Shown: piece after piece, positions 43,016 through 56,000 of the stretch | Layout of the letters: each line of letters starts with the position of its first letter | How positions within the stretch are numbered: the first letter of the stretch is position 1 | From: Phoronis australis | Taxonomy: Eukaryota; Phoronida; Phoronidae | Length of the DNA stretch: 64,000 nucleotides | Direction of reading: 5' to 3' | NCBI GenBank assembly: GCA_002633005.1 | Contig: NMRA01000068.1 | Coordinates: 1,071,092-1,135,091, forward strand | Program-made: the position numbers and the translations under genes | Notes under the pieces: model-generated | Seen by the model: only the letters and a program-made list of their open reading frames with translations | Database searches by the model: none | Told to the model about the DNA's origin: nothing

Positions 43016-45612
43016 GATCATGCACGCACCCAGCCCTAAAAATTGGGGGGCTCGTAATTCGTCAACTTTTGATAGGTCCTGCTTTTCAGTGGACTTTTGT
43101 CTCGTTACCTACTTTATTTATTTTCCGAGACGCCAAACTGAGGGGTCATTTGAGCCTCCGACTGCTCCCCCCCCCACCCGGCCCTGAGTGCGCGTATGGT
43201 GATGTAGCTTTTACACAGTAAAACACTTTTTTCAGAAACAATGAAACTATTTTATTCTAACACTAATTACTGTCAGACGACAGACATGCATAACATACCG
43301 GTTCCATGCAATCATCAAGTAGACAGGATAACACTGCAGGACATGACGCTAATTCAGGCTGTAACATTTCAGGCAATAAAATGCAACACCGGAAATAAGA
43401 AAATAGAGTCAGCTCTCGTGTCAACAATATTAAAAATGTTATTTCTACAGAACTTTTAAACACTCTGATAATGCTTTAGGATAGTTAAGAATATCACTGA
43501 GTGACACCTCAGGCCTGCATGGACAGAGTAATTCTAAGGGCTGGTTAGACAAGAAACATTCGGTTGGTTCTGGTCTGCACCCCGACTCATCGCTTAAAGT
43601 CATTTCATTCGTTTGTAGTATTTACAACGATTTTTTTCAAACTTTTTGCTCAAGTTGAAAGTTAATAACTTTTTGAACTCCATGTCACATCAAAAAACCG
43701 GCTTAAACGGCGTTAAGAGGTTTTTTCTTCTATAACTCGGACCATAGGCCTTTAAAGCGGCCATAAAGCCAAGTTTCGTCGAAGTGCCTGAACTCATTTC
43801 TTACTCCGATGTCAAGTGATTTTTGAATTAGCAACACTTGAAAGAAGTGACATTTCGTTGTTAATCGAGGTTACATGACAGTAGTCCGAAGGTGCACTAG
43901 TCCGAAGGTGCACTAGCCCGAAAATACTAGATTTCGGACTCGGATGTATTTCTCATCTTTTTTTCTACATGCAATAATATATAGTACTTCGGTTGTCAGT
44001 CGCAGTGGTGCAGGCCTGCCTACCGAGAACAACCGCCAGCCGGGTACCACTACACTTTGTTCGGGTTCCCTGCGCGTGCGAAATTGCATATCTTGAGTGG
44101 TTACAGCCCATTATTCCGAAAACCAGTGCGATTAAAGCGCAGCGCTACACTGTGAGTTTCGTAGAATGCCCACAAAAATTGCATTGGCTCTGTCCCGCCT
44201 TATTAGTGAGTAAACCTGCTGACTAGTGCACCTTCGCACTAGGGAACCTTCGGACTTGTCCACCTTCGTACTATTGAGCTGCTCCCGTTTCGCGAGACTA
44301 TTCTTGGCAAACTCAATGACATGCCGTGACAAGTGAACTTGTAAGGCCTGAGTGTTCTCTCAGCAGCAATAAAGAAATGCGAGTTCTAGCGAAATTGCAT
44401 CTAATTTGACTAAAGACGAATTTCACAAGAATATGGCAGTAGTCCGAAAGTGTGCAAGTTTCTCTGCATGTGATTTCTCCGTACGTCGCTGAATGGACGC
44501 GAAAAAATTCTCCAAACATTTCAAAAATATTAATGCCTTTTTGGCACTCGTGCGACATCGAAGACGATACTTTGTACCTAACACCTACAAGAAGCTTTGG
44601 CTATGAAAGAAAATTAAAGTGAATGATATCATTGTTGATCGGAAATTATGCTCGCCAAACTTGCAAAACATGAGTCACGAAGGGTTACGCACGGAAATGA
44701 ATTTTCCCATTTGCCAAAAATCTCAAAATCGAGGCATTTTCGGAAGCCATTGACTTGATTCTCGCGATAGCTTCCGGCTGCATCAGAAAGTGAGTTTGGA
44801 AGAATGTCGACAAAAATTGCACATTAATGCTTCATGGCTCAGTTCCGACTTTTTGGATTAGTGCACATTCGGACTAGTGAGCTGCTGCCTTTCTACTTGC
44901 AGTAAGTTGTCTACATCAAAAGTTGTTTTTGTGGCGGAAGACAGGGACCAAGAAACTTTGACTAAAGTCTAAGATTTGTCTAATTTTCCTAACTTAGAAA
45001 TGTCCACATCCTCTAAGTTCGTCAAAATTAAGACAAAACTTAAGTCAAAAACTTAAGATCTCTTTCTTGAAAAGGACTTGAGAGAAATTTAAGTTTTATC
45101 TTAAAATTGACTTGAATTTAAGCTTAGTCAATTTTTTTGTTACGGGCCCGTTTAAAAAAGCGCATGCCTGCATCAATTTCATCAAAGGTCCTTTTTTGGA
45201 AAAATCCTCATAAACGCACGCAATTTTAAACGACGTTGCTTGCCAGTAGTGAGGCGTATTTACTTGTTAATGAAGGTTACAGCCCAAAATTCTGAAGATC
45301 CACTACTTCGAAGGCCCACCACTCCAAAAAAAACCCATTACTCTGAAAAAAAAAACTCTACTCCGAAGATCCACTACTCCGAAAAAAGATTGCAAGCTCC
45401 CCATTTGGCGAAGTGGGCAAAAAAGGTTTTCTCTCCGAGAAACAAAAAGTCCGAGAAAATGAAACAAAAGTCCACTAAATAAGCACAAACGCACAATTCT
45501 CAGTGGTGCCCCGCCCTTTTTTTCGGTCCACGCGCTTTTTCGTTACCAAAAGGTCCACTGCAGGAATTCGAGCCCCCCATATGATTGAAGGCTGGGTGCG
45601 TGCAGGATCACT
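43016..45612. mobile_element. 2.6 kb element with inverted ends, containing smaller inverted units
   Basis: The left end has TGCACGCACCCAGCC, then GGGGGGCTCG.AATTC. The right end, inverted, has the same TGCACGCACCCAGCC and GGGGGGCTCGAATTC. Inside, two units have inverted 'AGTCCGAA.GTGCACTAG' ends: about 43868-44290 and 44432-44892. A run of CCACTACTCCGAAGATCCAC-like repeats follows at 45290-45390. No transposase is visible. Confidence 0.55.
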
Positions 45613-46942
45613 AACTTTAAAGCATTCTCAAGCCACTTCATTCACTGCAAACAGTTCATTAGAACAAAATAATCTGAACACATGTTTCTTTTTCAAACAC
45701 TAGGCGCTTCGGGGCTTAAAAATATAACCGCACTCATCAGATCTTGAATTGTTGCCGAATGAGTCGACAACTCGAGTCACAAGCAATGCGTACATCCGCC
45801 ACTTTCGATTTTACAAGTTTTTGGTTCGCCAATTCCAATTAACTCTGAAGTGTTTTCTCCAGTCGTTGATGTTGGTAACGGAAATGGTATATCACTGTAT
45901 ATATAATGAGGCCGATTTTATGATAGTAAAGGGGCTAATTCGTTCTTTGCCAGCTAAACAAGTCGATGCAGGTAAAGTAAAGCAAAAGAATCGAAACTAA
46001 GGCAAGCCAAGTGAGGAGATTCAGTAGCTTCTTGGCCGAATACATTGTTTCTGTGCTTATTTACAAAGTAATCATCTAGTGTAAAGTGACACAAAGTTTT
46101 CAGTCTGAATTATGTTTATTGCTCCTGGAGTGGAATCCTCTTCCGAAAACTGTGCTGGTACTGTATATTATGGGCGTATTTAGGCTCACGACTTACCATC
46201 AGCTAGCCTACAAAATGTGTCAAGGAGCCAGCACACGCAACACACTTTTTGTCGTGAGCCAGCGAACACTATACGATTTCTTTCAACGACATTTTACGTG
46301 AGGAAAAATCGTATCGTGTGCAAACATTTGAATAAAACCCAAAAAATCAAAGTTTTAACTGAACAACAGAGGCTTGACTTACCCGTAACAAAACGGAAGA
46401 TGGTAATATGTATTCATTTGATAATGCAAGTGAAAAATACAAAGAATGTGCCGCAAACACCCAGGAAATAATAAGTTGAACGAACAGGTTACGTAGGACC
46501 TTGTCGCCAAGTTTGTGCATTTCGCCAAATATCTACAAAACTATTTATTTTAACTAAGTATTGTGCCAGTCAAGTGATTTCTCACCGCTATGGATATCGT
46601 TACGACCAAATCACTATCACATGCAACTTCTGCTTTTCGAGGACTTAAGATTCATGTTCTGTCGCCTGAGAACTCAACGCGCTGTGGGTAGCCGGGCTAG
46701 TTAGTCCCCGTCTATCAGGTGAAGTCATTTCTAGTACGCCGTGGCAAGTTGTTGTTACTGGGTCGAATAACAGGTGCGACCAGCGCGTTGTTTGATTACG
46801 CATTGCCAAGATGGCGGATGGTTGATGAGTGGTGCTTCGCTAGCCGGTTACAAATATCGATAATGTTTGCGTTTTTGGAGCTGAAATAATGCCTTCTTAT
46901 GGCTAATGTAGTAGATGGAGTAACGAGCGACATTTCTGTAGA
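45613..46942. other. Spacer and presumed promoter region of THSD1-like gene
   Basis: Short open frames have no recognisable product. G+C content rises from about 46650 towards the first exon, as expected of a promoter. Confidence 0.4.
46808..46817 (+). promoter_or_regulatory. YY1-like site AAGATGGCGG near THSD1-like start
   Basis: AAGATGGCGG lies 126 bases before the start codon. Such sites mark transcription starts of many animal genes. If it lies in the transcript, its ATG opens a very short upstream frame, MADG and stop. Confidence 0.35.
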
Positions 46943-47000
46943 ATGTGCCGAGTGATCAACGTTCTCTGCGCCGTATGGATGGCTTTAACTTTGAATTCAG
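46943..47000 (+). CDS. THSD1: THSD1-like exon 1 (signal peptide)
   Basis: ATG at 46943 gives MCRVINVLCAVWMALTLNS and one base of the next codon before donor TTCAG|GTAAAG. A basic residue, then a hydrophobic core, then small residues make a typical signal peptide. The phase-1 end fits the exon at 62494. Confidence 0.7.
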
Positions 47001-50000
47001 GTAAAGGTTACAAAGCCAATGTTAGCGTAACTTCCTCGGAGTGCCAGTTTACTTAACGCTTTTGTTAATGTGTTAATGCTCGTTTAGCAAATAGGTACTA
47101 ACACAACGACTGGACCTTGGCCCCTAACTCTCGCAGTTCATTGCTATGCTACCAGTTGTGTTTTGTTACATAATTTAACAGTGTTTTTGTGGGCTTTGAG
47201 GGATTACCAAACCCAACAGAATAAACGAAACAGTTCGTAACAGAGGTCTTTTTAAGTAGAAGTAGACAAAGTCCCTTGTCATAACTTGACAGTGACAATT
47301 TGTTATTTTTAATAAACCAGCCTTAAACAAACTCTGCTACTGCTTCAACACTTGCTCCCAGTGGTTACTACACTACACTACACTACTGTTTTCAGTTCCT
47401 TTATGACTTGAGCTAATCTTTCTTTTGTAAGTTGGTAAGTGTCTCAAATGACAATTCATGTTGAAAACAGGGTTAATCTACATGGGACTGTGTTTGCCCT
47501 TAGATTAAAGTTAGTATTTCAAACATAATAGTACCTTTTGACCCTGACATAAAAGGTGCAGTGAAACACTAACAGTTTTTGTACATACATGTGTAGTTGT
47601 ACTAAATCTTGTTGAGAGCCCAGTGCTGGACTGTAGCCTCCATCACGTTTGTACATCTACAAACTGTAATAAAGTACTTTCTGATAATAGAAATTCGTGA
47701 AATTTGATTGGTGACTTTTGTAACAATCTGCAAGTAATTGACATATGACCTCAACTTTTTAATAAAATTTAGTTGAAAAAGATAGTTACATACATTCGCA
47801 GCAGGCCAGCATTATCAATAAAATGGCCAAATTTCACTTTATTTAACCGTTCAAGATGAAATCTTACAAAATGCTTTTAGTTTTCTAAATTATCATTTCA
47901 TTTCCTTTCACGAAACTTTCTATTTTTTCATATTTCATAGAATAGTGCATAGTATCCGATTATCCATTTCTGAGGTACAAATTGGTTTTCCAAAGGTGAA
48001 GTGCATCTGTCTAACTCTCCATTTGGAAATGGTGGATGTGTCTTCCACAGTCATTTACTTCTCTTTACCACACACTGTTGGATCACCACATCACATACTG
48101 TCAAAGTTGAGTCAACATGCAGTGTTGTTGGACTAGTTCACATCAGACAATGTCTTTTGTCTGGCAACTGGTAATGACAGACTGGTTGTATGGTAAAAGG
48201 TGTGAACAGTAGGTTGACCTCTGTGAAAGTAATATGAACCTATTTGTACACTTTTGACTTATAGTAGTTGCAACTAACACCCCAGACTGTTGCACCGTGG
48301 GAACAAATGGTTTACAAAATGAACACCAAGCAACTGCAAAGGACATTACCCTTTTATATATTTGTATATTTACTGATGTAAATGTTTAAATACTACCATA
48401 CATGGACATATTCAGGTTCTTGAAGAAATCTTGTAGATTTCATGTTGAATTAAATGACGGAAGTTATGGGAACATTATTTCACTCCTTTCACCCTTCATT
48501 TGCTGTGGTTCATATATAGTGAGACATTTATCTCAAAGACTCAAAATTCGCTGTCCATTTGTGGATTTAGCCCAGACTCCAAACTCACTCTCTATCTGTG
48601 GCAATGTACAAGGTTCCAGGGTATTTTTTGTTCAGTCAATTCTATATTATCATTTCCTCATACTTTCCCCGTGATAGAGAATTGACGGATCCAATTTGTA
48701 GATTAGTGTAAACTATCTTCCGTATGCATCATTTGATATACTCATTTTCTCCTGTTCTACTAAACACTAGCTTGAAGGAATACACCAGAACTTTCTGTTT
48801 TGTAAGTTTGTTGATAATTTTTACCTGAATGTTTAAAAATCATGTCATGACAGAATTTGAGCTATAGCGATTGTTCTCCCTGTTTGTAAACATCAAAAAA
48901 CACCACAAAGATCAGTTCTGGTCAATAATTCTTGGGTAACTTCAATATGTGTGTCACAAGGAAGGCTGGAGTGAGTTCATATCAGCAATGTCACAGCTGA
49001 TATCAGACATGTCTGCATTTAGTACAATGTAAACACACCTTATTGAGCTCTTATCTGGGTCTTTGCCTTAGTACCCTTTCATGCTGTCCTAGACTATTGG
49101 TATCTATGCAACCTGTGTACCTCCAGCTGTAGTAGTCAAGTCACAAGGGACATGTACACTGAGCCTGGCTTCATCTCAGTCCATAATTTTCTATAATATG
49201 TGAAGGTGATCATAATCTAATTATAGTCCTCGATTCGCATCTTTTGCAGAAATAGGTGGTAATTTTTCAGTGGAGAAAACACTGACATTATAGCCTGACA
49301 AATGATAATTATGATTTCCGTGAAAGGGCCATATTGGCTAGTAGCCAGAGCTCTTGCATTTGTGTCATCACCACTGGATAATGGATCTGCGTGTTCATTC
49401 TCTGCAACTGCAAGAATTTGATGCACACATTGTTAATAGCAGGTCTCTTTCCACTTGTGTGCCGTTTGAAGTGTATGGTGAAGTTCCAAAAGTGTTAGCG
49501 AAAACCCTTGCAGTTTCGNGGGGGGGGGGGGTAACTCAAGCACCTTCAACAAACTGTCATGAAAACTGTTCTTTGCAGTCATTGACATTTACTCGAATTT
49601 TTGCTTGTAGCAAAAGTGCTTATAAAAAACAGTAGCATTTNAACACCACAAGGATCAGTTCTGGTCAATAATTCTTGGGTAACTTCAATATGTGTGTCAC
49701 AAGGAAGGCTGGAGTGAGTTCATATCAGCAATGTCACAGCTGATATCAGACATGTCTGCATTTAGTATAATGTAAACACACCTTATTGAGCTCTTATCTG
49801 GGTCTTTGCCTTAGTACCCTTTCATGCTGTCCTAGACTATTGGTATCTATGCAACCTGTGTACCTCCAGCTGTAGTAGTCAAGTCACAAGGGACATGTAC
49901 ACTGAGCCTGGCTTCATCTCAGTCCATAATTTTCTATAATATGTGAAGGTGATCATAATCTAATTATAGTCCTCGATTCGCATCTTTTGCAGAAATAGGT

Positions 50001-53000
50001 GGTAATTTTTCAGTGGAGAAAACACTGACATTATAGCCTGATAAATGATAATTATGATTTCCGTGAAAGGGCCATATTGGCTAGTAGCCAGAGCTCTTGC
50101 ATTTGTGTCATCACCACTGGATAATGGATCTGCGTGTTCAGTCTCTGCAACTGCAAGAATTTGATGCACACATTGTTAATAGCAGGTCTCTTTCCACTTG
50201 TGTGCCATTTGAAGTGTATGGTGAAGTTCCAAAAGTGTTAGCGAANGGGGGTGGGGGGGGGGGGGGTAACTCAAGCACCTTCAACAAACTGTCATGAAAA
50301 CTGTTCTTTGCAGTCATTGACATTTACTGGAATTTTTGCTTGTAGCAAAAGTGCTTGTAAAAAACAGTAGCATTTTAGCCAGTTCATGAAGGGTATATTG
50401 ACAAGGCATGTGATTTATAGTCATCATTTAAGTACTGGATATAATGTGCATCATTTAATGTGCATTATGATACAAGTGGCCTAGTAGTTGTGTTTGGTTT
50501 TTATTATTTCCAGGCAGACATGTGTACATAACTTTATTACAAATGTCTGCAGCTGTAATGTCATGGCCCAGTCATTCCTCCACACAAGTAGTAGTTAAAT
50601 GGTTTCAGATCTTGTGTATTACACTTTGCTAATTGAGCATATCTGTGCCTTAATCTTAAGTCTCTATTACATAACTCAAGTGTGTATTACATATCCAATA
50701 AAGCATGTGTGCTTGCCTACATTGTCCTGATATCCCCAGAGGATACACTAGAGGCTGCTGCTTGGTGGTTGAATGTTGTAGCTAGCATATTCAATTGGCA
50801 GATATTTTTGACACTCAGTTTGTCTGTAGGCTGTTTTCTCTATAATTATGTCCAGTCTGACTTGTCAAGGTTAGCTGGTCTTGGATAGGACGAGTTTGAC
50901 TTTTAAGTGTCTGTGGATGGGGGCGTGGGGTCCAGGGATGCATATGCTGCGCCCTGTCTGTCACAGCTCTTTGCAATCACTTCAAAGTGTATATTAACCG
51001 AGTTCCAACGTTAATGATTTCTCAAAATTAGAGTTTTTTAACTCTATTATTAATGCATAGGGCCTACTATGGCAGTGTTTCCAAGTCAACATTTATAGGC
51101 TGCACAGTGACCCAAATCAATGTGACGTAGATTCGACATCAACTGTCACCAGGACATAGTGTTCATCTAATTGTAGACTTCAGACCCTCAGGTGAAGTCA
51201 CCTATTAACCTAGATAACCAAGTGGTGTAGTGTTGACATCTGAGCCTGATCTGTGTGTCTGCTGTCTGGTCACACACCTGGCCAAGTCTGAGGTGTTTAG
51301 TTCAGGTTGTAGGTGATTCACAACTTTGCCTCGTTTCAAACAGATTTGACTTACGCTGTGCCCCCTAGTGGCCTTTTTACTTTATATATTGTGTGGTACT
51401 ACGTAATATACACCCCTACAAACAATGTGCAGTGCTGTTGTGGGTGCATTGCAATGCTTTGGCTTGCTCTTGTTGTCATTGGTGTCAAGGTTTGCTTCCT
51501 CCAATACTGTGAATCCCCCCTCCTCTGTTATGTGTCCAGGCACACACTTATCCCTAAAGCCTTGCTTCTGTGATGAAAATAGACTGAATTTGAACTTCTC
51601 CTTCAGAATACATGTTTGTTGATTATTGTATAACTAGGGCTGGGCAGTGCTCATTATTTACTCGTTTTTAATCCATTGAGACTTGTTGTGAAATTGGTTT
51701 TTGAAATGAGAGATCTTGTCTGCAAATGCTTATTTTTTATTGGCAAATGATTGTTGTGGCAGCTTAGCTGGCAAGGTCTTCCTAATTACGTGGCGACTTA
51801 GTTTTTATAATTAACATCTTTAGTCTTTATCACAACACTCAACAGTACTGTTCTGGACATTCTTTAGTTCCAGCCACACACAACCTACCCTAGAACAACT
51901 TGCACTGGTGCAACTCACCCCAGTGTAAGTGGAACGTCCACACACACACACATATCCAATAACTAGGGTAAGGCAGAAGTTGTCGCTCTGCGCGTGTACT
52001 CCGCGCAAAAGAAAATCCGTATGTATATGTTACTGCACCTGATTATTACTTCTGCCCTATACCACTTTTGCAGCCACACAGCCATTTCATGTGATGCAAG
52101 TTACTTTAGAACAAGTAATCCCATCTCCATAATGACCAGTAAGTTGTCACAAGTGGAGTTAGTTGTACCAGTATAATGGCAGTCTCCACAGCCTCCCATC
52201 CTAGTAACAATTGTTTCCAGGAGTAACTTGTTTTAGGCTAAGTCTGTGTGGATGGCACTATTGTGATAAACCAGTTGAAGGTTTTCTGTAAAAATGGTGC
52301 ATCTCAAACAAGGAGTATCATGTGTGCTGTTTATTTGTATAACACTTAAGGCAAACTGTTCATTTCATTACAACACAGCATGCTTTGATCAATCTCAACA
52401 TAGTCCTTTGGGCATTTCCAAAGTTCTTGTGCACACTCTGATTAGTCATAGTCAAGACTTTGTAATAGACTGTCCTGAATGTATAATCTACTAACCAGTT
52501 CCTGTAAACAGGTATTTATTTGACTTTTTAAGCAAAAAAGTGTTTTGTGACCTGTGGAGCATTCTGATTTTGATCTAATTTTCAATTGCCTTCAATGGAG
52601 AAGTCAAATGTGCCTTTTGAAGCACTGTCTACAACATACAAATGTATCAATGAGTTAAGCTCCTTAAATGTAGACACTGTCTGTCGTAACAAACATTATA
52701 AGAAAACTTTACCTAGTAAGAATAATAACACTTTGTTTTTGTATACCTGACATCAATAAACTTGTGGTGACAGGTAAGGCTTGTTGGGATTAGAAACAAA
52801 GTTGTCTTGACTGAGGTTTGGGTGGACCAGAACTACTCATGTTCCTTGACCAGCAGTTGCCAGTCCGTGGTCTTCCATATTATGATCATGTAATAGAAAA
52901 CACTCTCCGTACAACTCTTAAGCATTGTAAGAGCATAAAAGCTTTTTTCCAGGTGTGCATTAAGGAATATGATACTAACTTAGCTTCTGTATGAGCGGAG

Positions 53001-56000
53001 CGTCGATGCAGACTCCGAAGTTAATTGAAACGTTCATTTCAACTTGGGTAGTTAATGGCATCGAAGTAAACGGTATGTGACGCTGTCCTCGTTGAAGTTA
53101 TCATAGGGTATCACTGACGCATCCCGTGCGTGCAAAGATTTTTTTAATGTGACAGTTCGAGAACATTTACGTGTGCTACTAGTTAACATAGAACCTATTT
53201 CTAATTGGATTGGTTATTATTCAGTGAAATATGAGCAACTATTAGTGACAACATTGCTCTTAAATTGTTGACAATAGCAGCAGCCCCTGGCGATAACTTC
53301 CATGAGACTGGAGTTGACCGTTCATACCGCACCACAGCGTCGATGCTCCACTGTTAAATCCACCTGTTTACTGCGAAGTTAACTGGCACTGTTATCTTTG
53401 ATCCAGGACCGAAGTTAACCATTCATACTGACCGCAACTCCTCAAAACATTGACGTGTCGACGCTTGTATGAAAGGGCCTTTAGATGGTCTAAATTGATG
53501 GGCAAATTGGAATTTCTTTCACTGAGGATATTTTGATATGATGGAATTTTTGGGTTAAAGCAACTATTAAGCCTACCTTCCATGACAAAAAACTTTTGCT
53601 GTAGACCACTTACCATTATGGAATTGGCCTCAAATTGTTCTTTAGACAAATTGGAGGTGATTTCTGGGCTTCAAATGAGCTGACAGTTCGTTATTTTTTC
53701 TAAACAAGCTCATAAAATATCAGGTCATATGAGCTTGGTATGAAGAAACAAACTGTCGATTCTTCCGAAGTACAGAGAGCATTTCTATACTGAGTAACGA
53801 ACAAGATAAAAAATTACAGCAATTGCATAAATCAAAACTTTTTTTATGGAAAACATGGACTTAATGTCAGGTTGGTTAATATATGAATATATGTTTATAA
53901 CTGGCTTAAATAAACCTTTTTGAAAAAAGCAGGTTTAATGCCAGTTTGATCATTAGAACATACCTATGACATTGACACTTTACAGCATGATGGTGGAACA
54001 GAATATTTTGAAAATGCTGGGAAATCCCACTACATTAAATTTACATTATACACAAATTCAGGAGACTATCTCCAACTGCCCTATCGCCATCTAGTGACCA
54101 GCCAGGCAAAGCATATTTTATCATGCATTGGGAAAATAGCAATTAACACGTTCTTTATTGACGTCTTGGTTCAAAGTTGGTTTCAACCTTGCATGGATGA
54201 CTGCAAGTCTGTTGATCTAATCAAATTAGTGTCTTCTCAAGCACTAGCAGATGTAATTAGTTAGTGATAGAGATGTCTTATCCAACTGAAAATCTGTTTC
54301 TGGGGAGCTTTGCATTTCACATTTCATGAAACTGGTAAAATCTCACCAATTTCGGATAAAATAATTGCCAAAATTGACCTTTTTGATGTTTTCAAAACCT
54401 AATGCTGTGAGAACCCACATTTTTTAGAAATATTGTCTGATAGTATGTAACTTGAAAATGGTAGAGCATTAGTTTGGTACTAATTTTGTATTTGAAAAAG
54501 TGGTAAATTTCACATTCCCTGCTTTATTGTTTTCTGAATTCTTGAGATTTTACTGCAAGACTGAGATCATTTTGAATTGATTTGGACATTAGGCAAAAAG
54601 CATAATTGGTGGGGTCTGTGTTTTTTTTTGTGTTTTTTGAATATCACGTAGGTGGTGCAGTATTTTCAGTAGCTCACTTTCTCAAAACAAAAGAAAATTC
54701 ATCTGAGATGAGCGAAAATGATGAAATGTCCTTTTTACTCATTGTTTGGCAAACCATGGCATTTGAAACCATGCTGTTGTTCCTTTATACAACTTTTCAA
54801 AAATAAACATGGAAGTGATAAGACGAGAAGTTTTTTGGTTGGTGAGTGCTGATCACAAAAGATGCCAGGTAGAGATCAGAACCAGCTATGTTTTTGGCCG
54901 TATCTCAAACTAAAATAAAGAAAAGATCACTGACAGAAATTTGATTACAGGTGCCTTTTGGGACTTTGATAAGATTTAGTGCCTTTGTGTGCAGGAATAT
55001 TTATGCTTGGATTTAACATTTTCAAGACTTGTTTGTTATTGTTAAACAGGCATAAACTATGCGTACCTGAAAAAAGGTGATGTTAAATTTCTTCTGTTTT
55101 CAAAATATGCTCAGTTTTGTGTACACTAACAGCTTCTGGAGAATGTGGAGGTTAGCTTGGCAGTAAATGTTTTTCTTGTGGTCTTCACACTGGTTAGACA
55201 CGAACAAATTGTTTGGATGGGTGTTAGGTCTAAATGTGAAGATCAATATGGTGGATCCATCTTGTTATATCTAAATGGGAACATATAATATTGTGTATAC
55301 CCATGAGAACAAATTGTGTGTGGGGGAGGGGGAGGGGGGGTCATGTTAGCTTAAAATGTGACATGTCTGGGTCCACTTTAGGTCTTAATGGGTTGCATTC
55401 TTACTGTCTCTAAATATGAATGCATTAATGATTGCTGGGTCTAAATATGAATGTATGTCGTGTTATGGTTAGGTCTTATTCTTCATTCCTCATGTCTTCT
55501 AATTGCTCAGCAGCTTCACACTAAGTAAACTACTTTTGCCTGGTAACTGGGGTATGGACATAAATAGCCTGACATTGATCATAGACAGTGTGTGAAAATT
55601 TATGTCCTGATCTGATTGTTGAAGAGTTTACCTGCTTGTAATGCTTAAATACAGATCTATTCCAGCTGCAGTATATTCAGTCCTTACATGAGACATTCAT
55701 ACAACATTCCTGTTGGTCACCACACTTTCAACTGTTGTATTCTCATATCTGTTGTTGTGCTAGTCTGTTATCTCTTTGTTCTCTATATACCACAACTGTT
55801 TGCTGTTGAACAAAGTAGATGTTTGACAACTCATATATGGAGGTAACTGGTCCACTCACAAGATGTTTGCTTCTACAGCTGGCTGTATACACTGGTCAAT
55901 TGATTCAAGCTTATCCAATAAGAATATAGTAACCTAAAGTAAACTATTTGAACTCAGTGGGAATGCACAACAAAGTAATGAAATAGGATATCTGAGGATG

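Noticed and set aside
45240-45482. Lys-rich open frame of 80 codons
   Set aside because: It runs through the CTACTCCGAA repeat of the inverted-repeat element, has low complexity and lacks a domain.
50097-50323. Open frames across the Ns and poly-G
   Set aside because: They include unknown bases and homopolymer and occur in duplicated contig ends.
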